Source: Planctomycetota bacterium | GTDB lineage: Bacteria; Planctomycetota; Phycisphaerae; WQYP01 | Reading direction: 5' to 3' | Assembly (NCBI GenBank): GCA_021818565.1 | Contig: JAKATV010000183.1 | Coordinates: forward strand, 1-6,078 | DNA: 6,078 nucleotides | Shown: one piece after another, positions 1 through 6,078 of the stretch | Layout: every line of letters begins with the position of its first letter | How positions within the stretch are numbered: position 1 is the first letter of the stretch | The notes under the pieces: model-generated | What the model was told of the DNA's origin: nothing | Database searches by the model: none | Seen by the model: only the letters and a program-made list of their open reading frames with translations | Position numbers and translations under genes: made by a program

Positions 1-89
1 TCTTCAGGCTCAATGCGTGTCAGTCGGATCAAAGTTTCACTGCGGTTTGGCCGATAATGATGGCGAAGGGCCGGGTTGGGACATAACAT
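1..89 (-). CDS. Possible 5' end of a divergent gene running off the left edge (speculative)
   Basis: On the minus strand an ATG at 89-87 opens a frame that stays stop-free to base 1. It encodes 29 residues ending in NRSETLIRLTRIEPE. If real, this is the start of a gene divergent from manA, with both promoters between 90 and 130. I recognise no family and see no clear ribosome-binding site. A 29-codon open frame in GC-rich DNA is expected by chance. On the plus strand the same bases could instead hold the last 18 codons of an upstream gene (frame 1, ending in IKVSLRFGR, stop TAA at 55-57). I cannot choose between these, and neither may be coding. Confidence 0.15.
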   Translation of the reverse strand, partial: MLCPNPALRHHYRPNRSETLIRLTRIEPE

Positions 90-118
90 GGGTGTGTGCG
101 GGGGCCGAAGAAGGCGCT

Positions 119-124
119 TATAAT
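119..124 (+). promoter_or_regulatory. Candidate -10 box (TATAAT) upstream of manA
   Basis: A perfect TATAAT hexamer sits 57 bases before the manA GTG start. Transcription from it would begin near 131, giving a leader of about 50 bases. That would place the upstream in-frame TTG at 124 outside the mRNA, which agrees with the GTG start. I see no convincing -35 hexamer at the 16-18 base spacing (the bases at 96-101 read GTGCGG) and no extended -10 TG. It may therefore be a weak or activator-dependent promoter, or chance. Confidence 0.35.
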
Positions 125-164
125 TGCATACGGCCAACATGCCCGGCGGTCAGAATATACCAAT

Positions 165-170
165 AAAGGA
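165..170 (+). promoter_or_regulatory. Ribosome-binding site (AAAGGA) for manA
   Basis: AAAGGA lies 10 bases before the GTG at 181 and 16 bases before the ATG at 187. This is the only Shine-Dalgarno-like string near the candidate starts, and it favours GTG 181. It is read from sequence only; the spacing is slightly long but within the usual range. Confidence 0.55.
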
Positions 171-180
171 TTACACCACT

Positions 181-1224
181 GTGAATATGTACCCCATGAA
201 ATTTTCCCCGGTTTTTCAGGAACGCATCTGGGGCGGCCAAAAAATTCGCCAGCATCTGGGTCGACCTGTGCCCCACGAATTTTATAAATCGCGTATCGGC
301 GAGGCATGGGAATTGGCCGATCTGCCGGCAGGTTCTGTGAAAGTCGATTCGGCGGGCGCGGCGGCGGACGGGAGTTTATCCAGCCGGATTATCAACGGGC
401 CACTGGCTAAACGCTCTCTGCATGAGGTGATCGGACAATATGGACCGGAAATCATGGGCCGGGCCGCGGCGGGACATTCGCATTTCCCACTGCTGATAAA
501 ATTTTTGGACGCGGCTTCGGATTTATCGGTGCAAGTACATCCCGATAAGGCCTATGCCGCAACGCACCCCGGGGCACAACTTAAAAGTGAGGCGTGGTAT
601 GTGCTGGAAGCAACGCCGGGTGCGAAGATATATAAGGGGGTGAAGCGCGGCGTAACCCGTGACATGTTCGCGGCGGCCCTGCAGACCGGAACGGTGGATC
701 GGCTGTTGCTGGCAGTACCGGTGCAGGCGGGCGATTGTCACTTTTTGGAATCCGGAACCGTTCATGCCCTGGGTGCCGGGGTACTGGTTGCGGAAGTACA
801 GACTCCCAGCGACACGACTTTTCGCGTTTTTGATTGGAATCGGCTTGGCCCGGATGGCAAGGCCCGTACCCTGCATATTCAGGAAGCTTTGGAAGTCATA
901 GATTTTTCGCCGCCGGCACCAGCTATACCCCAGCGTCGGAATTATCTCGTCGAGGATACCGTTGTAACCGAGCTGGTTTCCTGTGATTATTTTTCCATAC
1001 ATCGGCTGACTGTGCCGGAGGGAAGTCAGACCTTCCCCGCAGATTGGATGGATGAAAAACCTGAAGTGTGGATGTGCCTTTCCGGACAGGGTGTGCTGGA
1101 AATACTGGATGCCGCGCCGCTGGCCTTTGCGCCGGGGGAAACCCTGTTAATTCCCGCCAGCGCCCGGCAGATTCGCCTGCGTGTGGTCAGCGTGTGTACA
1201 CTGTTGCGAATCCGACTGCCTTAA
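181..1224 (+). CDS. manA: Mannose-6-phosphate isomerase, class I (ManA), zinc-dependent
   Basis: This cytoplasmic enzyme interconverts mannose 6-phosphate and fructose 6-phosphate, feeding mannose into glycolysis or supplying precursor for GDP-mannose and surface glycans. The product is 347 aa, close to the short bacterial (Bacillus-type, about 315 aa) class I form. Visible motifs are the N-terminal ERIWGG (14-19), GEAWELAD (40-47) and PLLIKFLDA (103-111). The zinc site is QVHP, with Gln118 and His120, plus Glu137 in KSEAWYV and His195 in SGTVHALGAG. The conserved SDTTFRVFDWNR block (210-221) contributes the expected active-site Arg215. Residues from about 255 to the end look like the small second cupin domain. 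Start choice: the frame is open back to a TTG at 124, but GTG at 181 has AAAGGA 10 bases upstream and puts ERIWGG near the N-terminus as in relatives; ATG at 196 is the alternative. It lies 52 bases before the pseudouridine synthase gene. Function is confident; the physiological pathway is inferred. Confidence 0.95.
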   Translation: MNMYPMKFSPVFQERIWGGQKIRQHLGRPVPHEFYKSRIGEAWELADLPAGSVKVDSAGAAADGSLSSRIINGPLAKRSLHEVIGQYGPEIMGRAAAGHSHFPLLIKFLDAASDLSVQVHPDKAYAATHPGAQLKSEAWYVLEATPGAKIYKGVKRGVTRDMFAAALQTGTVDRLLLAVPVQAGDCHFLESGTVHALGAGVLVAEVQTPSDTTFRVFDWNRLGPDGKARTLHIQEALEVIDFSPPAPAIPQRRNYLVEDTVVTELVSCDYFSIHRLTVPEGSQTFPADWMDEKPEVWMCLSGQGVLEILDAAPLAFAPGETLLIPASARQIRLRVVSVCTLLRIRLP

Positions 1225-1276
1225 TCGCGGACCGCCTGTGCGTTTTCGCCTCCTACAATGTATTGGAAATAATACG

Positions 1277-2233
1277 ATGAAAGTACGCTTACAAAAGTTC
1301 ATGGCTGATTGCGGGGTGGCCGCCCGGCGCAAGTGTGAACAACTGATCTTGGAAGGCCAAGTGCGTGTCAACGGGCATGTGCCGGTGAAATTGCCGGTGT
1401 TGATTGATCCGGAAAAGGACACCATCACCGTGGGCGATGATTTGGTTGAAGCGCTGCAGCCGGAAAAGCTGCTTTACATTCTGCTTTATAAACCGAAAGG
1501 CGTGCTGGTGACCCGGAATGATCCAGCGGATCGCAAAACCGTCCATGAATTACTGCCGGGCATAACGGCGCGACTATTTCCCGTCGGTCGGCTGGATATG
1601 GATTCCCGCGGGTTGGTGCTGATGACCAATGACGGTGAATTGGCCAATGCCATATCGCATCCACGTTACGGCGTGGAAAAAACCTACGTTGTCACGGTGG
1701 ATGCCCGCTTAACAAGCGAAGCGGTGGAAAGAGTGCGTAAGGGTATCTGGCTGGGAGCGCCGGATGGCGGGCGGGCCGTGCGGGCGGAAGGCTTTGCCTT
1801 GCGCGTGCTGTCGCGGCAGCGCGGCAAGACGATTTTGGAAGTAACCATTGCGGAAGGAAAAAACCGGGAATTCCGCCGCGTGCTAGCCCGTTTCGGATAC
1901 CGTGTTGCGGATATGTTCCGCGTGGCGATTGCGGAAAAAATTACAGCCGCCGGATTAAATCCGGGCGAATCTAGAGCGCTATCACCGAAGGAATTGCAAT
2001 GGCTGCGCACGGTCAGTTCGCCGGAATATCATGATCAGAAGCGACAGGCGACGCAAAAATGGTTCGAACGCAAGGAAATGGAAAAGGAACGAAAACGGCT
2101 GCAACATTCGCCCGCCACCACGGACTTCCATGCCGCCAAGCCTTCCACAAAGCCGCGACCGCGGGTCGCGCCCCGGCAATACACCGGCAGAGGCGGAAAC
2201 GCGCGTCCGGCGTACCCGCGTAATATTAGATAA
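1277..2233 (+). CDS. rluB: rRNA pseudouridine synthase, RsuA/RluB family (RluB-like)
   Basis: This family isomerises one specific uridine in rRNA to pseudouridine; E. coli RluB acts on 23S and RsuA on 16S rRNA. The product is 318 aa. An S4 RNA-binding domain spans about 3-50 (RLQKFMADCGVAARRKCEQL, then RVNG). The catalytic domain runs about 65-245 and contains YKPKGVLVTRNDP (71-83) and GRLDMDSRGLVLMTNDGELA (104-123), with Asp107 as the catalytic aspartate. HPRYGVEKTY (128-137) and EGKNREFRRV (193-202) follow. The NDP and EGxNRExRR wordings resemble RluB more than RsuA, but the target base cannot be fixed from sequence, so the symbol is provisional. Residues from about 250 on form a basic, low-complexity tail (see findings). 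Start choice: ATG 1277 is immediately before the S4 domain, with a weak GGA 9 bases upstream. The frame is open back into manA (from 1181), but those residues match nothing in the family. It lies 52 bases after manA and 60 before metH. Confidence 0.92.
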   Translation: MKVRLQKFMADCGVAARRKCEQLILEGQVRVNGHVPVKLPVLIDPEKDTITVGDDLVEALQPEKLLYILLYKPKGVLVTRNDPADRKTVHELLPGITARLFPVGRLDMDSRGLVLMTNDGELANAISHPRYGVEKTYVVTVDARLTSEAVERVRKGIWLGAPDGGRAVRAEGFALRVLSRQRGKTILEVTIAEGKNREFRRVLARFGYRVADMFRVAIAEKITAAGLNPGESRALSPKELQWLRTVSSPEYHDQKRQATQKWFERKEMEKERKRLQHSPATTDFHAAKPSTKPRPRVAPRQYTGRGGNARPAYPRNIR

Positions 2234-2293
2234 CACATTTAATGTACCGATTTAACGCCCCGGCACGCGACGGACGCAGTTGAGTAATAAAAT

Positions 2294-5200
2294 ATGAGTA
2301 AGAAAATAGAAAACCAGAATACTTCAGGGTTGAAGCAGGGTGCGGCCGGACCGATGGAAAGCCATCCATTTCTGGATGTGTTAAAACACCGGGTCATGGT
2401 ATTTGACGGCGGATTAGGCACGCAGATATTTGCCGCGAATCTGACGTTGGCCGATTTTAACAATCTGGAAAACTGCCCGGAAGTGCTGGTGCTTTCCCGC
2501 CCCGATGTAATTCAATCCATCCATGAATCGTATTATGCCGCCGGATCTGATACGGTGGAAACCGATACGTTTGGTGCCAGTAAAATTGTTCTGGCGGAAT
2601 TTGGGTTGCAGGACCAGTGCCGGGAAATTAACCGCAAAGCGGCGCTGCTGGCCCGCGGTGCCGCCGATAAATTCACCACGCCGGATCGGCCGCGATTTGT
2701 CGCCGGATCGATCGGTCCGGGCACCAAAGCCATCACGCTGGGCAACACCACGTTTGACATCATGCACGATTCCTACCTGGAGCAGGTTCGCGGCTTGCTC
2801 GATGGCGGGGTTGATGCGATTCTCATTGAAACATGTTTTGACCTGCTGCAGGCCAAAGTTGCGGTGATTGCCGCGACCGACGCCATGGAGGAAATGGGCA
2901 TTCGCGTGCCGATCATGGTGCAGGTAACCATGGAAACCGTCGGCACGATGTTGCTGGGCACGGAAATGAACGCGGTGATTACCACGCTGGAAGCGCTTCC
3001 GGTGGATGTCATCGGCATGAACTGCGCCACCGGTCCGGAGCTGATGCGCCCGCACGTGGAAACCTTGAGTCAGAATTGCACGCGCTATTTATCCGTGCAG
3101 CCCAATGCCGGCCTGCCTGTGCTGCATGAGGGCCGCACCCATTTCCCGCTTGGAGCGGCGGAACTTGCCAAGGCCCATGTGGAATTTGTTCAGCAGTTTG
3201 GTGTCAATATTGTCGGCGGATGCTGCGGCACCACACCGGAGCATATCCGCGCTGTGGCGGCGGCGGTGGCACAATTGAAACCGGCAGTCCGCAGCGCACA
3301 CGGGCGGAAAATGGATGCCGCGCATGCGACTATTTCATCGTTGTATAGCGCGGTGGACGCCCGGCAGGATAATTCCATTCTCATCATCGGCGAGCGCACC
3401 AATACCAACGGTTCCAAAAAATTCCGGGATTGCCTCCTGGCCGCGGATTGGGACACCCTGACCGCCATCGGGCGCGAACAGGTGAAAGAAGGCTCGCACG
3501 TTGTTGATGTCTGCGTGGATTATGTGGGCCGCAACGGCGTCCCGGACATGACCGATATTGTCCGGCGCTTTGCCAAGGAAGTCACCGCGCCCTTGATGAT
3601 CGACTCGACACAGTTGGATGTCATCGAAGCCGGATTACAAGCCGCCCCGGGCAAGTGCATCGTCAATTCCATTAATCTGGAAGATGGCGAAGAAAAGCTC
3701 GCCCGCATGGCCGCGTTACTGAAACGCTATGGGGCCGCCGTGGTCGCAGGCACCATTGATGAAGACAAAATTGAGGCCATGGCCAAAACCGCCGATCGTA
3801 AAATTGAAATTGCCAAAAGGCTGTACGATCTGCTGGTTAATAAATACGGCATTCCGGAAACGGATATTTATTTCGATCCGCTCATATTTCCCATTGTTAC
3901 CGGGCAGGAGGAAGTGCGGCGGCTGGCGCTGGAAACCATTGACGGCATCCGTCGAATCAGTAAGGAACTGCCCAACTGCCATACCACGCTGGGGCTGTCC
4001 AACGTTTCCTTCGGGTTAAAGCCATATGCGCGACTGGTGTTAAACAGTGCGTTCTTCAATGAATGCGTCAAGGCGGGCCTGACCAGCGCCATTGTTCACG
4101 CCAGTAAAATTTTGCCGCAGAATAAAATTGACCCGGAACATTACCAATGGGCACTGGATCTGATCTATGATCGGCAGCGCGACGATTACAAACCGTTGCA
4201 GTTGCTGACCAACTTGGGCGCTCCGGCCAAAACCGCCCAAGCCACCGAGCAACTGCCGCTGGAGGAACAACTGCGGCGGCACATCATTGACGGTGATAAG
4301 CAAAAGCTGGCGGAACATCTTGATCAGGCCATGACCAAGTATGCGCCCCTGGACATTATCAATGATCATCTGCTGGCCGGCATGAAAGTGGTAGGCGACT
4401 TGTTCGGCAGCGGCCAGATGCAGTTGCCGTTTGTGCTGCAAAGTGCTGAAGTGATGAAAACCGCGGTGGCTTATTTGCAGCCTTTTATGCCAAAAAGCGA
4501 CGGGCAAAGCCGGGGCAGAATGGTTCTGGCCACGGTTAAGGGGGACGTGCACGACATTGGTAAAAATCTGGTGGATATTATCTTATCCAACAATGGCTAT
4601 ACGGTGGTCAACCTGGGCATCAAACAGCCCATCGCCAATATCGTGCAGGCCGCCAAAGAACATAACGCCCAGATCATCGGTCTTTCCGGCCTGCTGGTAA
4701 AGTCCACGCTGGTGATGCGCGATGATTTGCAGGAACTTAATCGCTTGGGAATTGATATACCGGTGATTCTTGGCGGTGCGGCATTGACCCGCGGTTATGT
4801 GGAAAAGGATTTGCGCGATATATACAAAGGCCCCTTGTTCTATGGCAAAGACGCCTTTGAGGGCTTGCGCGTCATGGACCACGTGGCGACCGGAAAAATC
4901 AGCGAGATTCTCGTTGCAACCGGTGAATCTAGGCAACAGGCGGATTTGCGAGCCAAAGCGGGGGAATCCACGGCGACGCCGGAAACCGATGTCCCCAAGA
5001 TTACCTGCGATGATTATGCCAACTCCGGTATACGCACCGATGTTGCCGTGCCGGCGCTACCCTTTTACGGGTCCCGTGTGGTAACGGATATTCCGGTGGA
5101 TGCGGTATTTCCCTATATTGACGAAGTGGCACTTTTCCGCGGCCAATGGCAGTTCAAAAGCGGCACCATGCCGCGCGATGAATTTCGTCAGTGGACGGAA

Positions 5201-5842
5201 AGCCATGTTCGCCCGATTTATAACCGCATCAAGCAGAAATGCCGCGACATGAATCTGCTGCGCCCGCAGGTGGTTTACGGCTACTTCTGGGTTCAGGCGG
5301 AAAAAAATGATTTAATTGTTTATGCCGAGGATAAAAAAACGCAGCGTCTGCGGTTTCATTTTCCCCGGCAACCGGGGCGCAAACGCTGGTGCCTTTCGGA
5401 CTTTTTCCGTTCCGTGCAATCCGGTGAAATGGACGTTCTGGCGTTGCAGTGCGTGACGGCGGGATCGGCCGTGGCCCCGTATGAAAAGCAACTGTTTGAG
5501 CAGGGCGATTTTACCGAGTATCTCTACATCCACGGGATGGGCGTACAGATTGCGGAAGCGTTGGCGGAAATGTGGCATAAACGCGTGCGCCAGGAATTGG
5601 GCATTGCGGATAAAGATGGTCCGACCATGCGCGATATTTTCGCCTGCCATTTTCAAGGGTGCCGCTACAGCTTCGGTTACCCCGCCTGCCCGGACTTACA
5701 GGATGAAGAAAAACTTTTCGCCCTGTTAGATCCCTCGCGCATCGGCTGCACGTTATCCGAAAACTGGATGATTCAGCCGGAACAATCCACCTCCGCGATG
5801 ATCGTCCACCACCCCGAAGCCCGTTATTTTAACGTGCTGTAG
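2294..5842 (+). CDS. metH: Cobalamin-dependent methionine synthase (MetH), four-domain form
   Basis: MetH transfers a methyl group from 5-methyltetrahydrofolate through cob(I)alamin to homocysteine, making methionine and tetrahydrofolate in the cytoplasm. The product is 1182 aa, against 1227 in E. coli. The homocysteine domain (about 25-330) has zinc ligands Cys244 (GMNCATGP) and Cys310/Cys311 (VGGCCGTTP). The pterin domain (about 359-625) starts with GERTNTNGSKKF and has DVCVDYVGR and GLSNVSFG. The cap (about 650-735) has Phe704 and Leu711 at the spacing of E. coli Phe708/Leu715. The B12 domain (about 740-875) has GDVHDIG with cobalt ligand His753 and partners Asp751 and Ser804, matching E. 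coli 759/757/810. The AdoMet-reactivation domain (about 895-1182) has RYSFGYPAC, with Arg1124 and Tyr1129. It appears complete, with no frameshift. Start ATG 2294 lacks a good ribosome-binding site; ATG 2354 (residue 21, MESHPFLDVL) is a fair alternative. No B12 riboswitch fits in the 60-base gap upstream. Confidence 0.98.
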   Translation: MSKKIENQNTSGLKQGAAGPMESHPFLDVLKHRVMVFDGGLGTQIFAANLTLADFNNLENCPEVLVLSRPDVIQSIHESYYAAGSDTVETDTFGASKIVLAEFGLQDQCREINRKAALLARGAADKFTTPDRPRFVAGSIGPGTKAITLGNTTFDIMHDSYLEQVRGLLDGGVDAILIETCFDLLQAKVAVIAATDAMEEMGIRVPIMVQVTMETVGTMLLGTEMNAVITTLEALPVDVIGMNCATGPELMRPHVETLSQNCTRYLSVQPNAGLPVLHEGRTHFPLGAAELAKAHVEFVQQFGVNIVGGCCGTTPEHIRAVAAAVAQLKPAVRSAHGRKMDAAHATISSLYSAVDARQDNSILIIGERTNTNGSKKFRDCLLAADWDTLTAIGREQVKEGSHVVDVCVDYVGRNGVPDMTDIVRRFAKEVTAPLMIDSTQLDVIEAGLQAAPGKCIVNSINLEDGEEKLARMAALLKRYGAAVVAGTIDEDKIEAMAKTADRKIEIAKRLYDLLVNKYGIPETDIYFDPLIFPIVTGQEEVRRLALETIDGIRRISKELPNCHTTLGLSNVSFGLKPYARLVLNSAFFNECVKAGLTSAIVHASKILPQNKIDPEHYQWALDLIYDRQRDDYKPLQLLTNLGAPAKTAQATEQLPLEEQLRRHIIDGDKQKLAEHLDQAMTKYAPLDIINDHLLAGMKVVGDLFGSGQMQLPFVLQSAEVMKTAVAYLQPFMPKSDGQSRGRMVLATVKGDVHDIGKNLVDIILSNNGYTVVNLGIKQPIANIVQAAKEHNAQIIGLSGLLVKSTLVMRDDLQELNRLGIDIPVILGGAALTRGYVEKDLRDIYKGPLFYGKDAFEGLRVMDHVATGKISEILVATGESRQQADLRAKAGESTATPETDVPKITCDDYANSGIRTDVAVPALPFYGSRVVTDIPVDAVFPYIDEVALFRGQWQFKSGTMPRDEFRQWTESHVRPIYNRIKQKCRDMNLLRPQVVYGYFWVQAEKNDLIVYAEDKKTQRLRFHFPRQPGRKRWCLSDFFRSVQSGEMDVLALQCVTAGSAVAPYEKQLFEQGDFTEYLYIHGMGVQIAEALAEMWHKRVRQELGIADKDGPTMRDIFACHFQGCRYSFGYPACPDLQDEEKLFALLDPSRIGCTLSENWMIQPEQSTSAMIVHHPEARYFNVL

Positions 5843-5870
5843 GTGCAGAGTCGGCCATCGCGCCGCACCT
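5841..5870. terminator. Hairpin overlapping the metH stop codon, possible terminator
   Basis: AGGTGC at 5841-5846 pairs exactly with GCACCT at 5865-5870. Inside it, GGC (5853-5855) can pair with GCC (5862-5864) after a 6-base bulge on the 5' side. The left arm includes the last two bases of the metH TAG. No T-run follows on either strand, so it is not a canonical Rho-independent terminator. It could stop or protect the 3' end of the transcript, or act in both directions if a convergent gene ends at 5940. Structure seen by eye; function inferred. Confidence 0.25.
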
Positions 5871-5939
5871 GATACCGCATCGCACGGAAAATTGCGGGAC
5901 ACGCTATGGGATCTGATGTATCGCAATACGCAAAGCCCG

Positions 5940-6077
5940 CTAACCACCAGCACATGTGAGCGCGAGGTAGGAAAAGGCTGAAAACAGCACCAGATCAACG
6001 CAGAACCAGATTATAAACCTTGGTATTTCCCCGGAAACTTCGAGTTGGGGCAACTTGAGGGTACAAAACAGCGCGGC
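5940..6077 (-). CDS. Possible 3' end of a convergent membrane-protein gene (partial, enters from right edge)
   Basis: On the minus strand one frame is open from the right edge (6077) to a TAG at 5942-5940 and encodes 45 residues. The visible part begins TLKLPQLEVSGEIPR after a few residues. It then becomes strongly hydrophobic (FIIWFCVDLVLFSAFSYLAL) and ends TCAGG, which resembles a C-terminal transmembrane helix. The plus strand here is full of stops, so no forward gene competes. The gene would be convergent with metH, leaving 97 bases between the stops. I recognise no family. ATA occurs twice and AGG once in 45 codons, which slightly weakens the coding case, and a short open frame can arise by chance. 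Confidence 0.35.
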   Translation of the reverse strand, partial: AALFCTLKLPQLEVSGEIPRFIIWFCVDLVLFSAFSYLALTCAGG

Positions 6078-6078
6078 C

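Noticed and set aside
124..180. 19-residue N-terminal extension of ManA from the TTG at 124 (or the ATG at 139)
   Set aside because: There is no ribosome-binding site before either codon, TTG 124 overlaps the TATAAT box, and the ERIWGG motif is normally close to the N-terminus.
399..405. GCCACTG, a string seen in cobalamin riboswitches, considered because metH is present
   Set aside because: It lies within manA coding sequence, nearly 2 kb before metH, with no surrounding B12-box or conserved stems. A 7-base match is expected by chance.
1254..1259. TACAAT as a -10 box for the pseudouridine synthase gene
   Set aside because: No -35 element is visible at 16-18 bases upstream, and transcription would start only about 11 bases before the ATG, leaving little room for the ribosome-binding site. 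Most likely chance.
1181..1276. Upstream extension of the pseudouridine synthase to a start inside manA (350 aa form)
   Set aside because: The extra 32 residues match nothing in the family and overlap manA by 44 bases. ATG 1277 sits directly before the S4 domain with a weak ribosome-binding site, as in relatives.
2154..2170. Perfect 7-base inverted repeat CGCGACC/GGTCGCG with a 3-base loop
   Set aside because: It falls in the Pro/Arg-rich tail of the pseudouridine synthase and follows from GC-rich Pro, Arg, Val and Ala codons. No T-run follows, and the gene continues for about 60 bases, so a terminator role is unlikely.
2414..3055. 213-codon minus-strand open frame antisense to metH
   Set aside because: It lies wholly within the homocysteine domain of metH, whose zinc motifs prove the plus strand is coding. 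The antisense product (rich in His, Arg and Gln) resembles no family and is a shadow of GC-rich codon use. The same applies to the minus-strand frames at 523-1002 and 4040-4552.
5906..5959. Short forward frame beginning MGSDVSQYAK downstream of metH
   Set aside because: It has only 17 codons, no ribosome-binding site and no recognisable motif.
5753..5998. 81-codon minus-strand frame at the right end
   Set aside because: It overlaps the last 90 bases of metH in antisense, includes the stretch antisense to the conserved metH C-terminus, and has no recognisable family features. The frame ending at 5940 is the more credible minus-strand candidate.

Overview
The window carries three complete, co-directional (+) housekeeping genes. 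In order they are a class I mannose-6-phosphate isomerase (manA, 181-1224), an RsuA/RluB-family rRNA pseudouridine synthase (1277-2233), and a full-length cobalamin-dependent methionine synthase (metH, 2294-5842). The gaps between them are only 52 and 60 bases, so they could be co-transcribed. The three functions (sugar-phosphate metabolism, ribosome modification, one-carbon/methionine metabolism) do not form one pathway, so a shared transcript would be positional rather than a functional module.

Organism: a moderately GC-rich bacterium. Several wordings recall PVC-group proteins, and Planctomycetota in particular: LVAEVQTPSDTTFRVFDW in ManA, and DVCVDYVGRNGV, FGLKPYARLVLNS and RYSFGYPAC in MetH. 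This is recognition from memory, not a search, so the phylum is tentative.

Layout: 1-118 holds no gene I can assign; two short frames run off the left edge, one on each strand. A perfect TATAAT at 119-124 and an AAAGGA ribosome-binding site at 165-170 lead into manA, for which I choose the GTG start at 181. manA, the pseudouridine synthase and metH then fill 181-5842 almost without gaps. A GC-rich hairpin overlaps the metH stop codon. The last 236 bases contain no forward gene. The minus strand there has an open frame (5940-6077) that enters from the right edge and encodes a hydrophobic, membrane-segment-like C-terminus; it may be the end of a convergent membrane-protein gene.

How the genes work: ManA interconverts mannose-6-phosphate and fructose-6-phosphate. 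The pseudouridine synthase modifies one uridine of rRNA. MetH makes methionine from homocysteine and methyltetrahydrofolate using B12, and carries its own reactivation domain. All three retain the catalytic and ligand residues I can locate. I found no mobile element, CRISPR array, tRNA, rRNA, riboswitch or novel system. This looks like an ordinary core-genome segment, and the open questions lie at its edges and in the tail of the pseudouridine synthase.
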